A DNA stretch of 10,828 nt from Methylophaga sp. (GTDB lineage: Bacteria > Pseudomonadota > Gammaproteobacteria > Nitrosococcales > Methylophagaceae), in contig NZ_JAUSCC010000152.1 of NCBI RefSeq assembly GCF_030651745.1, positions 1-10,828 on the forward strand, read 5' to 3'. Below the pieces are notes generated by a model. It saw only the letters and a program-made list of their open reading frames with translations. It searched no databases and was not told where the DNA came from. Below are positions 1 to 6,828 of this stretch, piece after piece; position 1 is the stretch's first letter; every line of letters starts with the position of its first letter. The translations under genes were made by a program, and so were the position numbers.

Positions 1-63
1 TATGACTCTGTTACGGCGATGCAGGAAACCAAAGTTTCCCTCTGTCGTATCCGTGCTGCCTGA
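1..63 (+). CDS. C-terminal end of formate dehydrogenase catalytic (molybdopterin) subunit, partial
   Basis: An open frame enters the window at base 1 and stops at TGA 61-63, giving 20 residues that end in MQETKVSLCRIRAA. The beta subunit of a respiratory formate dehydrogenase starts 16 bases later, and in this operon type the large Mo/W-bis-MGD subunit usually lies directly upstream. The tail also resembles, from memory, the C-terminus of periplasmic FDH alpha subunits, which bind the last part of the cofactor there. Only the tail is visible, so no cofactor or active-site residue can be checked. The call rests mainly on gene order. Confidence 0.65.
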   Translation, partial: YDSVTAMQETKVSLCRIRAA

Positions 64-79
64 TTAAGGGGATTGCTAA

Positions 80-664
80 ATGGCTCGAATGAAGTTTTTG
101 TGTGATGCCGAGCGTTGTATTGAATGCAATGCCTGTGTCACCGCCTGTAAAAATGAACATGAAGTTCCCTGGGGGATCAACCGTCGTCGCGTGGTAACGA
201 TTGATGATGGTATTCCTGGCGAAAAATCCATCTCAGTTGCCTGCATGCATTGTAGTGATGCACCTTGTCAGGCTGTCTGCCCAGTAGATTGTTTCTACAC
301 TACGGCGGATGGTGTGGTCTTACATGACAAAGACATCTGCATCGGTTGTGGTTATTGCTTTTATGCCTGTCCGTTTGGCGCACCGCAATATCCACAGGAA
401 GGTGTTTTTGGTGCCCGTGGCAAAATGGATAAATGTACTTTCTGTGCTGGTGGTCCTGAAGAAGATAACTCGGCTGCTGAAGTCGAGAAATATGGCCGTA
501 ACCGTTTAGCCGAAGGTAAATTGCCGCTATGTGCTGAAATGTGTTCTACCAAAGCATTGATTGCTGGTGATGGTGATATCGTTGCTGACTTGTTCCGCAG
601 TCGTGTTGTTCGCCGTGGTGGACGTCCTGATAACTGGGGTTGGGCAACTGCCTACAAGGATTAA
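80..664 (+). CDS. fdh3B: Formate dehydrogenase beta subunit, four [4Fe-4S] ferredoxin-type protein (FDH3 type)
   Basis: This 194-residue electron-transfer subunit would carry electrons from the formate-oxidising alpha subunit to the cytochrome b subunit. Four cysteine groups are visible: C13/C16/C19/C23, C55/C58/C63/C67, C87/C90/C93/C97, and the split group C119/C122/C151/C155. This is the FdhB/PhsB/NrfC pattern for four [4Fe-4S] clusters. There is no signal peptide and no C-terminal membrane helix, unlike E. coli FdnH, so it is probably exported with a Tat-signal-bearing partner. That export route is inference. The start at ATG 80 is supported by AAGGGG at 66-71. It lies between the probable alpha-subunit end and a small lipoprotein gene. 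The family is certain, and the formate specificity follows from the neighbours. Confidence 0.9.
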   Translation: MARMKFLCDAERCIECNACVTACKNEHEVPWGINRRRVVTIDDGIPGEKSISVACMHCSDAPCQAVCPVDCFYTTADGVVLHDKDICIGCGYCFYACPFGAPQYPQEGVFGARGKMDKCTFCAGGPEEDNSAAEVEKYGRNRLAEGKLPLCAEMCSTKALIAGDGDIVADLFRSRVVRRGGRPDNWGWATAYKD

Positions 665-666
665 TC

Positions 667-846
667 ATGAGATTGATTGTTTTTTTGCTGGGCGCTTTTC
701 TGCTGACTGCCTGTTACGAAGATACTGATGTAACCATGCATAAAGCCGGAGTTTATAAAGGCAAAGAAGATAGTCATGCTCTGTCTGCAGAGGAACGTGC
801 TGAAGTGCTGAAGCTGCGTTTCAAAAGCGTTCAAACGGATCGCTAA
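667..846 (+). CDS. Small predicted lipoprotein of the respiratory formate dehydrogenase operon
   Basis: This is a 59-residue protein with a short hydrophobic signal (residues 3-14) and a lipobox LTAC that puts the lipidated cysteine at position 16. The mature part is only about 44 residues, polar and charged, with a central HKAGVYKGKED motif and the ending FKSVQTDR. The start at ATG 667 has AAGGA at 656-660 and lies 2 bases after the fdh3B stop. An upstream ATG at 640 would add nine residues inside fdh3B and spoil the signal peptide, so it was rejected. The tight fit between the beta and gamma subunit genes suggests a role in assembly or stability of the periplasmic FDH, or a small extra subunit. 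I do not recognise a named family. The lipoprotein call is seen in the sequence and the role is inferred. Confidence 0.8.
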   Translation: MRLIVFLLGAFLLTACYEDTDVTMHKAGVYKGKEDSHALSAEERAEVLKLRFKSVQTDR

Positions 847-856
847 CGGAGTAAGC

Positions 857-1864
857 ATGTCTGCATCTGCTGCTATGAACAATCGTAAAAAGACATCGCT
901 CCGGGCGATGCTGATCATCGTATTGGCGATTTTAGTGTTGCCGTTAACCGGTTATCTCTATGTCAGTGTCACCGATCAGCAGGCAGCCATTGAGCAGACC
1001 AATCCGCGTGCTGATACCTGGCGTCAGGTACGTGAGGGCAACAAAGGCTACAGTGCGGTTCGAGGTCAGGAAACCAATGTATTGATTCAAGGTGCCGGTC
1101 AAAACTGGCGTCAATTGCGTAATGGTCCTATTGCCACTTACGGTGCATGGTTACTCAGTGGTGTGCTGGTAATTCTCGCAGCATTTTATTTATTGCGGGG
1201 TGAGGTCAAACTTAATCATCCACGAACTGGCAAAACCGTTGAACGTTGGACATTGAATGAACGACGTTTACATTGGACCACCGCAACTTTATTCATTCTG
1301 TTAGCGATTACGGGCCTAAGTTTGTTGTACGGTCGGTTTGCTTTAATTCCATTGCTCGGTTATCCGGGATTTTCCGCCTACGCGACTGCCGCCAAATGGA
1401 TACACAATGTATTGGGTCCGGTGTTTATGGTGGCATTGTTTATCATTTTGATTAAATGGTTCAAACAGAATCTGTTTACTAAAGTCGATATCCAGTGGTT
1501 TAAAGACTTTGGTGGCATGGTCGGTGATAAGCATCCCTCCGCAGGCAAATTTAACGGTGGAGAAAAGCTCTGGTTCTGGACTTTGGCTACCGCCGGTGTT
1601 GCATTGTGCTTTTCGGGTTTAGTGCTGGATTTCCCTAACTTTGGCCAAGAGCGTTTTGTTATTATTGTTGCCCACCTGATTCATATCCTGACGGCAATGC
1701 TGTTAATGGCATTTTCCTTGGGCCACATCTATATCGGAACTATTGGTACAGAAGGCGCTTTGGAAGGCATGACTACCGGTCATGTTGATGTTGCCTGGGC
1801 CGAACAACACCATGATTTGTGGTTAAAAGAACTCGAACAGCAAGAACAAGCCCCCAAGCATTAA
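857..1864 (+). CDS. fdhC: Formate dehydrogenase gamma subunit, membrane cytochrome b556
   Basis: This 335-residue integral membrane subunit takes electrons from the Fe-S subunit and reduces quinone. Predicted helices lie near residues 16-35, 93-113, 142-159, 184-201, 237-257 and 266-289. Between the first two is a loop (about 49-92) with NPRADTWRQVREG and WRQLRNGP, typical of the longer FDH gamma subunits that have an extra N-terminal helix. Candidate haem b ligands in or near the helices are H139, H183, H273/H276 and H290. The segment GHIYIGTIGTEGALEGM followed by TGHVD (290-311) is a hallmark of the FDH gamma family. The start at ATG 857 has GGAG at 848-851, 10 bases after the lipoprotein stop. 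It is the last gene of the operon, closed by the hairpin at 1889-1928. Confidence 0.92.
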   Translation: MSASAAMNNRKKTSLRAMLIIVLAILVLPLTGYLYVSVTDQQAAIEQTNPRADTWRQVREGNKGYSAVRGQETNVLIQGAGQNWRQLRNGPIATYGAWLLSGVLVILAAFYLLRGEVKLNHPRTGKTVERWTLNERRLHWTTATLFILLAITGLSLLYGRFALIPLLGYPGFSAYATAAKWIHNVLGPVFMVALFIILIKWFKQNLFTKVDIQWFKDFGGMVGDKHPSAGKFNGGEKLWFWTLATAGVALCFSGLVLDFPNFGQERFVIIVAHLIHILTAMLLMAFSLGHIYIGTIGTEGALEGMTTGHVDVAWAEQHHDLWLKELEQQEQAPKH

Positions 1865-1888
1865 TTTGCGCAAACTGGATACCTGTTA

Positions 1889-1928
1889 ACAGCCGGGCAG
1901 TAAAAACTGTTCGGCTGTCGTCATTTTT
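1889..1928 (+). terminator. Rho-independent terminator after the respiratory FDH operon
   Basis: A 13-bp stem (1889-1901 with 1906-1918) includes two G-T wobbles and an AAAA loop. The outer arms ACAGCCG/CGGCTGT and the inner CAGT/ACTG pair perfectly. A five-T run at 1924-1928 follows after five other bases. It begins 24 bases past the fdhC stop. The gap before the T run makes it less than ideal, but position and stem strength support it. Confidence 0.72.
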
Positions 1929-2203
1929 GAGAATCTCTACAAAACAATTTTGTGATCCAAATTGGATCATAATTACTGTTGCCGCTACAGTTTTTTCATC
2001 TCCATTCAGTCAATGTGCCACTATTTAGTGCATTTTTGCCCTCCACCAAATCCCTCCCCACATACCAATATTCAAAAGCCTGATTTAGCTTTAGTTTTTG
2101 CTTATCTCAGCACTTCACATCAACCCTTAGCCATGATAGTTTTGACTGGATTTTTTAATATAAAAAGCCAAAGCAGGCTACGAAGTGAGAGAGAGGGCAG
2201 TAC
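1929..2203 (+). promoter_or_regulatory. Probable promoter/operator region of the NAD-dependent formate dehydrogenase operon
   Basis: This gene-free stretch must hold the start signals of the downstream operon, because a terminator lies to its left. It contains several inverted repeats: CAAAA-CAA-TTTTG at 1940-1952, the perfect palindrome at 1953-1969, ACTGT/ACAGT at 1975-1979 and 1987-1991, and CACTA-TT-TAGTG at 2019-2030. Near the gene is a -35-like TTGACT (2142-2147), but only AT-rich sequence too close to it (TAATAT 2156-2161, TATAAA 2159-2164). No box pair has standard 16-18 bp spacing, which would fit an activator-dependent promoter. GAGGG at 2193-2197 is the ribosome binding site for the gene at 2204. 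No convincing coding region was found. Confidence 0.5.
1940..1969. repeat. Two abutting inverted repeats, candidate operator
   Basis: CAAAA-CAA-TTTTG (1940-1952) is followed without a gap by TGATCCAA-A-TTGGATCA (1953-1969), a perfect 8-bp inverted repeat around one base. It has no T run after it, so it is not a terminator. Its size and symmetry fit a site for a dimeric regulator such as a LysR- or GntR-family protein. It lacks the spacing of an FNR site (TTGAT-N4-ATCAA) and the right half of a CRP site. Which protein binds is unknown. Confidence 0.45.
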
Positions 2204-3901
2204 ATGATCGAGCAACCAATCAGTGCTCAACAAACTGGAAAACCAATCAAGCTGTCGAGAATCACCAGCAAAGGTCGGCAGATTGATCCAAAAGCACTGG
2301 CGGAAGTACGGCAGTTACTTGGCGATGCATCCAGACAAAAAGATTTACTGATAGAACATCTGCATAAAATCCAGGATTTTTACAAACATATTTCAGCCAA
2401 TCATCTGGTGGCTTTAGCCTATGAAATGAAATTATCACGGGCTGAAGTATACGAAGTAGCCACCTTTTACCATCATTTTGATGTGATCAAAGAAGGCGAT
2501 GCTGTTCCTGCAGATCTCACAGTGCGAGTCTGTGACTCCATGAGTTGTGGAATGGCCGGGGCTGAAAGTCTGGTTGATTCTCTTGAATCTGCCATGGGAG
2601 AAAAAGTCCGGGTACAACGTGTACCTTGCATTGGCCGTTGTGACAAAGCACCGGTCGCCGTTGTCGGTATGCATCCGGTTGAATTTGCCGATGTTCAGAA
2701 AGTCGATGAGCTGGTTGAAAAAGGCGTAACCGAACCGGAAACAATTTCCCCAATCCTGTTTGAACAATATCAGGCAAACGGTGGTTACCAAATCTATCAG
2801 CAATGTATTGCCGGACAACATGATGTCAATAATGTCCTCGACATGATGGATGACTCGGGATTACGTGGTTTGGGTGGTGCGGGTTTCCCGGTTGGCCGTA
2901 AATGGCGAATCGTCCGTGATCAGCCTGCTCCGAGATTAATGGCTGTCAATATCGACGAAGGCGAACCAGGTACTTTTAAAGACAAATATTATCTCGATCG
3001 CGATCCACATTGTTTCCTGGAGGGCATGTTGATCGCCGCCTGGGCTGTCGGCATAGATGAAATCTATATTTATCTGCGTGATGAATATGCTGCCATTCGG
3101 GTGATGCTGGAACAAGAGCTTGCTAAGCTGCGTGCACATCCCCCAGTTGAAAACCTGCCAACAATTTATTTACGTCGTGGCGCCGGAGCTTACATCTGCG
3201 GTGAAGAGTCGGCGATGATTGAATCCATTGAAGGTAAACGCGGCATGCCACGTTTGCGTCCACCGTTTGTTGCTCAAGTAGGCTTATTCGGTCGGCCAAC
3301 ACTGGAACATAATATGGAATCGCTGTACTGGGTTCGCGATATTCTCGAAAAAGGTCCGCAATGTTTCACCGATCATGGGCGTCACGGTCGTAAAGGTCTG
3401 CGTTCATTTTCTGTCAGTGGTCGAGTTAATAAACCCGGCGTGCATCTTGCCCCAGCCGGTATCACCATGCGTGAACTGATTGATGAATATTGTGGCGGCA
3501 TGCTCGAAGGTCATGAGTTTTATGGTTATTTCCCAGGCGGTGCATCAGGCGGTATTTTGCCGGCTTCTTTAGGTGATATTCCGCTGGATTTTGATACGTT
3601 GAATGAATACGGCTGTTTTATTGGCTCGGCTGCGGTGATTGTTTTCTCTGATAAAGACAGAGCACGCGATCTGGCTGTTAATGCCATGCATTTCTTTGAA
3701 GATGAGTCCTGTGGCCAATGTACACCTTGTCGTGTCGGTACAGCCAAAGCAGTCACCTTAATGAAACAGGCTAAATGGGACGAACCATTACTTGAAGAGT
3801 TGTCTCAAGTAATGGTAGATGCATCAATTTGTGGTCTGGGGCAAGCCGCTCCAAATCCACTGCGCTGCGTCGTCAAGTATTTCCCTGAGGAGTTGAAATA
3901 A
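2204..3901 (+). CDS. NAD-dependent formate dehydrogenase beta subunit, fused NuoE-NuoF type
   Basis: This 565-residue diaphorase subunit passes electrons from the alpha subunit to NAD+ through FMN. The N-terminal part (about 25-165) is a NuoE/FdsG-like [2Fe-2S] domain with C110, C115, C142 and C146. The rest (about 195-565) is NuoF/FdsB-like: a glycine-rich FMN/NAD segment GLRGLGGAGFPVGRKW (219-234), DEGEPGTFKD (251-260), GAGAYICGEESAMIESIEG (326-344), and a [4Fe-4S] site at C503/C506/C509 with C543. In Cupriavidus and Rhodobacter these are two proteins (FdsG, FdsB); the fused form matches Methylobacterium FDH1 beta. The start at ATG 2204 has GAGGG at 2193-2197. The stop overlaps the next start by one base (TAATG), pointing to coupled translation. 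A Nuo or hydrogenase diaphorase is excluded by the alpha subunit next door. Confidence 0.93.
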   Translation: MIEQPISAQQTGKPIKLSRITSKGRQIDPKALAEVRQLLGDASRQKDLLIEHLHKIQDFYKHISANHLVALAYEMKLSRAEVYEVATFYHHFDVIKEGDAVPADLTVRVCDSMSCGMAGAESLVDSLESAMGEKVRVQRVPCIGRCDKAPVAVVGMHPVEFADVQKVDELVEKGVTEPETISPILFEQYQANGGYQIYQQCIAGQHDVNNVLDMMDDSGLRGLGGAGFPVGRKWRIVRDQPAPRLMAVNIDEGEPGTFKDKYYLDRDPHCFLEGMLIAAWAVGIDEIYIYLRDEYAAIRVMLEQELAKLRAHPPVENLPTIYLRRGAGAYICGEESAMIESIEGKRGMPRLRPPFVAQVGLFGRPTLEHNMESLYWVRDILEKGPQCFTDHGRHGRKGLRSFSVSGRVNKPGVHLAPAGITMRELIDEYCGGMLEGHEFYGYFPGGASGGILPASLGDIPLDFDTLNEYGCFIGSAAVIVFSDKDRARDLAVNAMHFFEDESCGQCTPCRVGTAKAVTLMKQAKWDEPLLEELSQVMVDASICGLGQAAPNPLRCVVKYFPEELK

Positions 3902-6702
3902 TGGCCACTCAATTACAAGACCGCGTAGAAATGGTCGAATTTACGCTTAACGGCCAGAAAATCAGTGCGCGTGCAGATGAAACTATCTTAAAAGCCGCTG
4001 AACGCGAAGGTATTGAAATCCCGCATTTGTGTTATTCCGAGCGTGAAGGCCAGGACGGTAACTGTCGTGCCTGCATGGTCGAGATTGATGGCGAGCGTGT
4101 TTTAGCCCCTTCATGCTGCCGTTATCCCGGCAATGATATGAAAGTGCAAACCAATAGTGAACGTGCTTTACATTCACAACGCATGGTCATCGAACTGCTC
4201 AAATCCGATGTTTCCGAAAAGCCGCATACGCTGCATTCCGAACTGGATTATTGGGCCAGCAAACTGGAAGTGAGTACACCGCGTTTCAAACCCCGTAAAC
4301 AAGTCGCACCTGATTTATCGCATCCCGGTATCGCAGTGAACATGGATGCCTGTATCCAATGCACTCGCTGTTTACGCGCCTGTCGTGATGAACAGAATAA
4401 CGATGTAATCGGCTTGGCCATGCGTGGCAGTCATACCGAAATTGTGTTTGATCTCGCTGATCCAATGGGCGAAAGCACCTGTGTTGCTTGCGGCGAATGT
4501 GTACAGGCTTGCCCGACTGGTGCGTTGATGCCTGCTAATGAAGTGGCCATGGTTGAACCGGATCGTCAGGTTGAATCAGTTTGTCCTTATTGCGGTGTCG
4601 GCTGTCAGCTGACTTACAACATCAAAGACGACAAGATTTTATATGTTGAAGGTCGTGATGGTCCTGCCAACCATGGTCGTTTGTGTGTTAAAGGCCGTTA
4701 TGGCTTTGACTACGTACATCATCCACATCGTTTAACCAAACCGCTTATCCGCCGTGAAGATGCACCTAAAAACGGTGACTTTACGATGGAACCCAACGAT
4801 ATCGATAAAATCTTCCGTGAAGCGACCTGGGAAGAAGCGCTGGATATGGCTGCTAAAGGCTTCCTGAAAATACGCGATGAAAAAGGTCCAAATGCATTAG
4901 CCGGCTTTGGCAGTGCCAAAGGCAGTAATGAAGAAGCTTATTTATTCCAGAAACTGATCCGTACCGGTTTCAAAACCAATAACGTTGATCACTGTACTCG
5001 TCTTTGCCATGCCTCATCGGTGGTGGCATTGCTGGAATGTCTTGGCTCCGGTGCAGTATCCAATCCGGTGGCTGACGTAGACAAAGCCGATGTGATTGTA
5101 TTGATCGGTGCTAACCCGACAGTGAATCATCCGGTCGGTGCGACGTGGATGAAAAATGCGCTGCGTACTGGTACTAAACTGATTCTGCTGGATCCTCGGA
5201 CCACAGAGTTATCGCGTCAGGCGACACATCATCTGGCCTTCAAGCCAGGTAGTGACGTACCGATGCTTAATGCCATCATGCATGTCATTGTCGAAGAAAA
5301 TCTGGTTGATCAAAGCTTTGTTGCCGAGCGTACGCTGGGCTTTGAAGCAATGAAAAAACATCTGAAAAACTATTCACCTGAATTGATGGAGCCGGTATGT
5401 GGCATTCCCGCACAAACATTGCGCGAAGTGGCACGGCTTTACGCCAAAGCCGATGCGGCAATGATTCTGTGGGGAATGGGCGTTTCGCAACATGTTCATG
5501 GAACTGACAATGCACGCTGCCTGATTTCACTGGCCTTAATGACCGGTCAAATTGGCCGTCCGGGTACAGGTCTGCATCCACTGCGTGGTCAGAATAATGT
5601 TCAGGGTGCCTCGGATATGGGACTTATCCCGATGCGTCTGCCGGATTATTACAAAGTCGAAGACGATTCGGCGCGGCATAAGCTGGAACAGTTATGGGAT
5701 TCTGAAATTGATTCCAAACCGGGTCTTACCGTGGTGGAAATCATGGATGCGATTCATGAAGGCAAATTGAATGGCCTGTATATCATGGGCGAAAACCCTG
5801 CGATGTCGGATCCGGATGCTAATCATGCCCGTCAGGCATTGTCTGAGCTGGATATTCTGGTGGTACAAGATATCTTCCTGACCGAAACAGCCTATCTGGC
5901 CGATGTGATTCTGCCAGCATCAGGTTTCCCGGAAAAAACCGGTACGTTCACCAACACTGATCGTCTGGTGCAAATGGGACGCACAGCCATTCCTATGCCC
6001 GGTGATGCACGTCAGGATTTATGGATAATCCAGCAGTTAGCTCAGCGTATGGGGCTGGATTGGAATTACGACGGTCCTAAAGAAGTGTTTGCAGAAATTC
6101 GTAAAGCGGTGCCTTCGATGGGCGGTATTACCTGGGAACGTCTGGAGCGTGAACATGGTGTGGTTTATCCATGTGAACAGGAAGGTGATCCGGGTGAACC
6201 AATCATTTTCACCGATCGTTTCCCGACAACTGATGGCCGCGGTTTGTTTGTGCCTGCAGATATTGTCGAACCGGATGAACGTCCAGATGATGAATATCCG
6301 TACGTGTTAATCACTGGCCGTATGCTGGAACATTGGCATACCGGTTCAATGACGCGTCGTTCAAATGTACTTGATGCGCTGGAACCGGAAGCAGTGGCGA
6401 CTATTCATCCGCTGACATTGGAAGAGATGAATGTCAGACCGGGTGAAATGGTGACCTTATCAACTCGTCGCGGCGAAGTATCAGTAGTGGCGCGGGTGGA
6501 TGAAGCAGTGCCTACCGGCGCGATATTTATGGCTTTCTGTTATTACGAAGCGGCGGTAAACAAACTGTCCAATGCAGCATTAGACCCGGCGGCAAAAATC
6601 CCGGAGTTCAAATATTGCGCGGTGAAGGTAACACCTGGTGGTGTTCCGCTACAGTTTCATAGCTATGGTGGTGGACAGTCACAAAACAAACTAAGGCAGT
6701 GA
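3901..6702 (+). CDS. fdhF: NAD-dependent formate dehydrogenase alpha (catalytic) subunit, Mo/W-bis-MGD
   Basis: This 933-residue cytoplasmic subunit oxidises formate to CO2. Domains in order: a [2Fe-2S] domain (C44, C55, C58, C72 or C73); two ferredoxin-type [4Fe-4S] sites (C151/C154/C157/C161 and C194/C197/C200/C204); a molybdopterin-oxidoreductase domain opening with a [4Fe-4S] site (C228/C231/C235/C262); and a C-terminal cofactor-binding domain (about 801-912). The active-site motif CTRLCH gives C369 as metal ligand beside H370. R562 in RGQNNVQG corresponds to E. coli FdhF R333, with the same 192-residue distance from the histidine. Cysteine replaces selenocysteine, so no SECIS element is needed. 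A strong GAGGAG (3887-3892) precedes ATG 3901. Mo or W cannot be told from sequence. No fdsD or fdhD follows; a terminator does. Confidence 0.95.
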   Translation: MATQLQDRVEMVEFTLNGQKISARADETILKAAEREGIEIPHLCYSEREGQDGNCRACMVEIDGERVLAPSCCRYPGNDMKVQTNSERALHSQRMVIELLKSDVSEKPHTLHSELDYWASKLEVSTPRFKPRKQVAPDLSHPGIAVNMDACIQCTRCLRACRDEQNNDVIGLAMRGSHTEIVFDLADPMGESTCVACGECVQACPTGALMPANEVAMVEPDRQVESVCPYCGVGCQLTYNIKDDKILYVEGRDGPANHGRLCVKGRYGFDYVHHPHRLTKPLIRREDAPKNGDFTMEPNDIDKIFREATWEEALDMAAKGFLKIRDEKGPNALAGFGSAKGSNEEAYLFQKLIRTGFKTNNVDHCTRLCHASSVVALLECLGSGAVSNPVADVDKADVIVLIGANPTVNHPVGATWMKNALRTGTKLILLDPRTTELSRQATHHLAFKPGSDVPMLNAIMHVIVEENLVDQSFVAERTLGFEAMKKHLKNYSPELMEPVCGIPAQTLREVARLYAKADAAMILWGMGVSQHVHGTDNARCLISLALMTGQIGRPGTGLHPLRGQNNVQGASDMGLIPMRLPDYYKVEDDSARHKLEQLWDSEIDSKPGLTVVEIMDAIHEGKLNGLYIMGENPAMSDPDANHARQALSELDILVVQDIFLTETAYLADVILPASGFPEKTGTFTNTDRLVQMGRTAIPMPGDARQDLWIIQQLAQRMGLDWNYDGPKEVFAEIRKAVPSMGGITWERLEREHGVVYPCEQEGDPGEPIIFTDRFPTTDGRGLFVPADIVEPDERPDDEYPYVLITGRMLEHWHTGSMTRRSNVLDALEPEAVATIHPLTLEEMNVRPGEMVTLSTRRGEVSVVARVDEAVPTGAIFMAFCYYEAAVNKLSNAALDPAAKIPEFKYCAVKVTPGGVPLQFHSYGGGQSQNKLRQ

Positions 6703-6758
6703 TGCAAGGGCAACCCACGCCTTGCATCACAAAAGGGCATGATTTCATGCCCTTTTTT
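6699..6758 (+). terminator. Double-hairpin terminator after the NAD-dependent FDH operon
   Basis: Two hairpins stand back to back. The first has a perfect 11-bp stem GTGATGCAAGG/CCTTGCATCAC (6699-6709 with 6720-6730) that includes the fdhF stop codon. The second has AAAAGGGCATGA paired with TCATGCCCTTTT (6731-6742 with 6745-6756), running into a six-T tract at 6753-6758. The second is a textbook Rho-independent terminator. Its A-rich left arm would also allow termination from the other strand. Confidence 0.92.
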
Positions 6759-6787
6759 ATGTCATAACCGCGCATTCTTGCTAAGAT
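6759..6787 (+). promoter_or_regulatory. Predicted sigma-70 promoter for surE-pcm-yqaA-nlpD, extended -10
   Basis: The extended -10 box TGCTAAGAT (6779-6787) lies 17 bases after a -35-like ATGTCA (6759-6764, four of six matches). It stands directly after the terminator and about 40 bases before surE, where a promoter is required. The prediction is by eye only. Confidence 0.5.
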
Positions 6788-6828
6788 AGCGGCGAATAAT
6801 CTCTTGACGCAACAGGTCAAAAACATAA

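Noticed and set aside
675..682. T7 run in the small lipoprotein gene as a phase-variation tract
   Set aside because: Short homopolymer inside a hydrophobic signal coded by TTT/TTG, with no supporting context for phase variation.
1951..1970. CRP or FNR binding site at TGTGATCC...
   Set aside because: The right half lacks TCACA for CRP, and the FNR spacing TTGAT-N4-ATCAA is not met. The symmetry is that of the longer TGATCCAA palindrome.
1975..1996. ACTGT/ACAGT hairpin followed by six T's as a second terminator
   Set aside because: The stem is only 5 bp with three A-T pairs and a 7-base loop. It is too weak to call a terminator, so it is listed only as part of the spacer.
1962..2207. 81-residue open frame in the spacer before the NAD-FDH operon
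   Set aside because: Odd composition (Cys-, Ser- and Pro-rich with no family resemblance), no ribosome binding site, and it covers the palindrome and the likely promoter and runs past the next start codon. Treated as non-coding.
2435..2821. 128-residue minus-strand open frame
   Set aside because: Lies wholly inside the NuoE-like part of the beta subunit, whose family motifs are clear. A shadow frame.
4996..5010. Selenocysteine in the NAD-FDH alpha subunit
   Set aside because: The active-site position is a normal Cys codon in CTRLCH, with no in-frame UGA.
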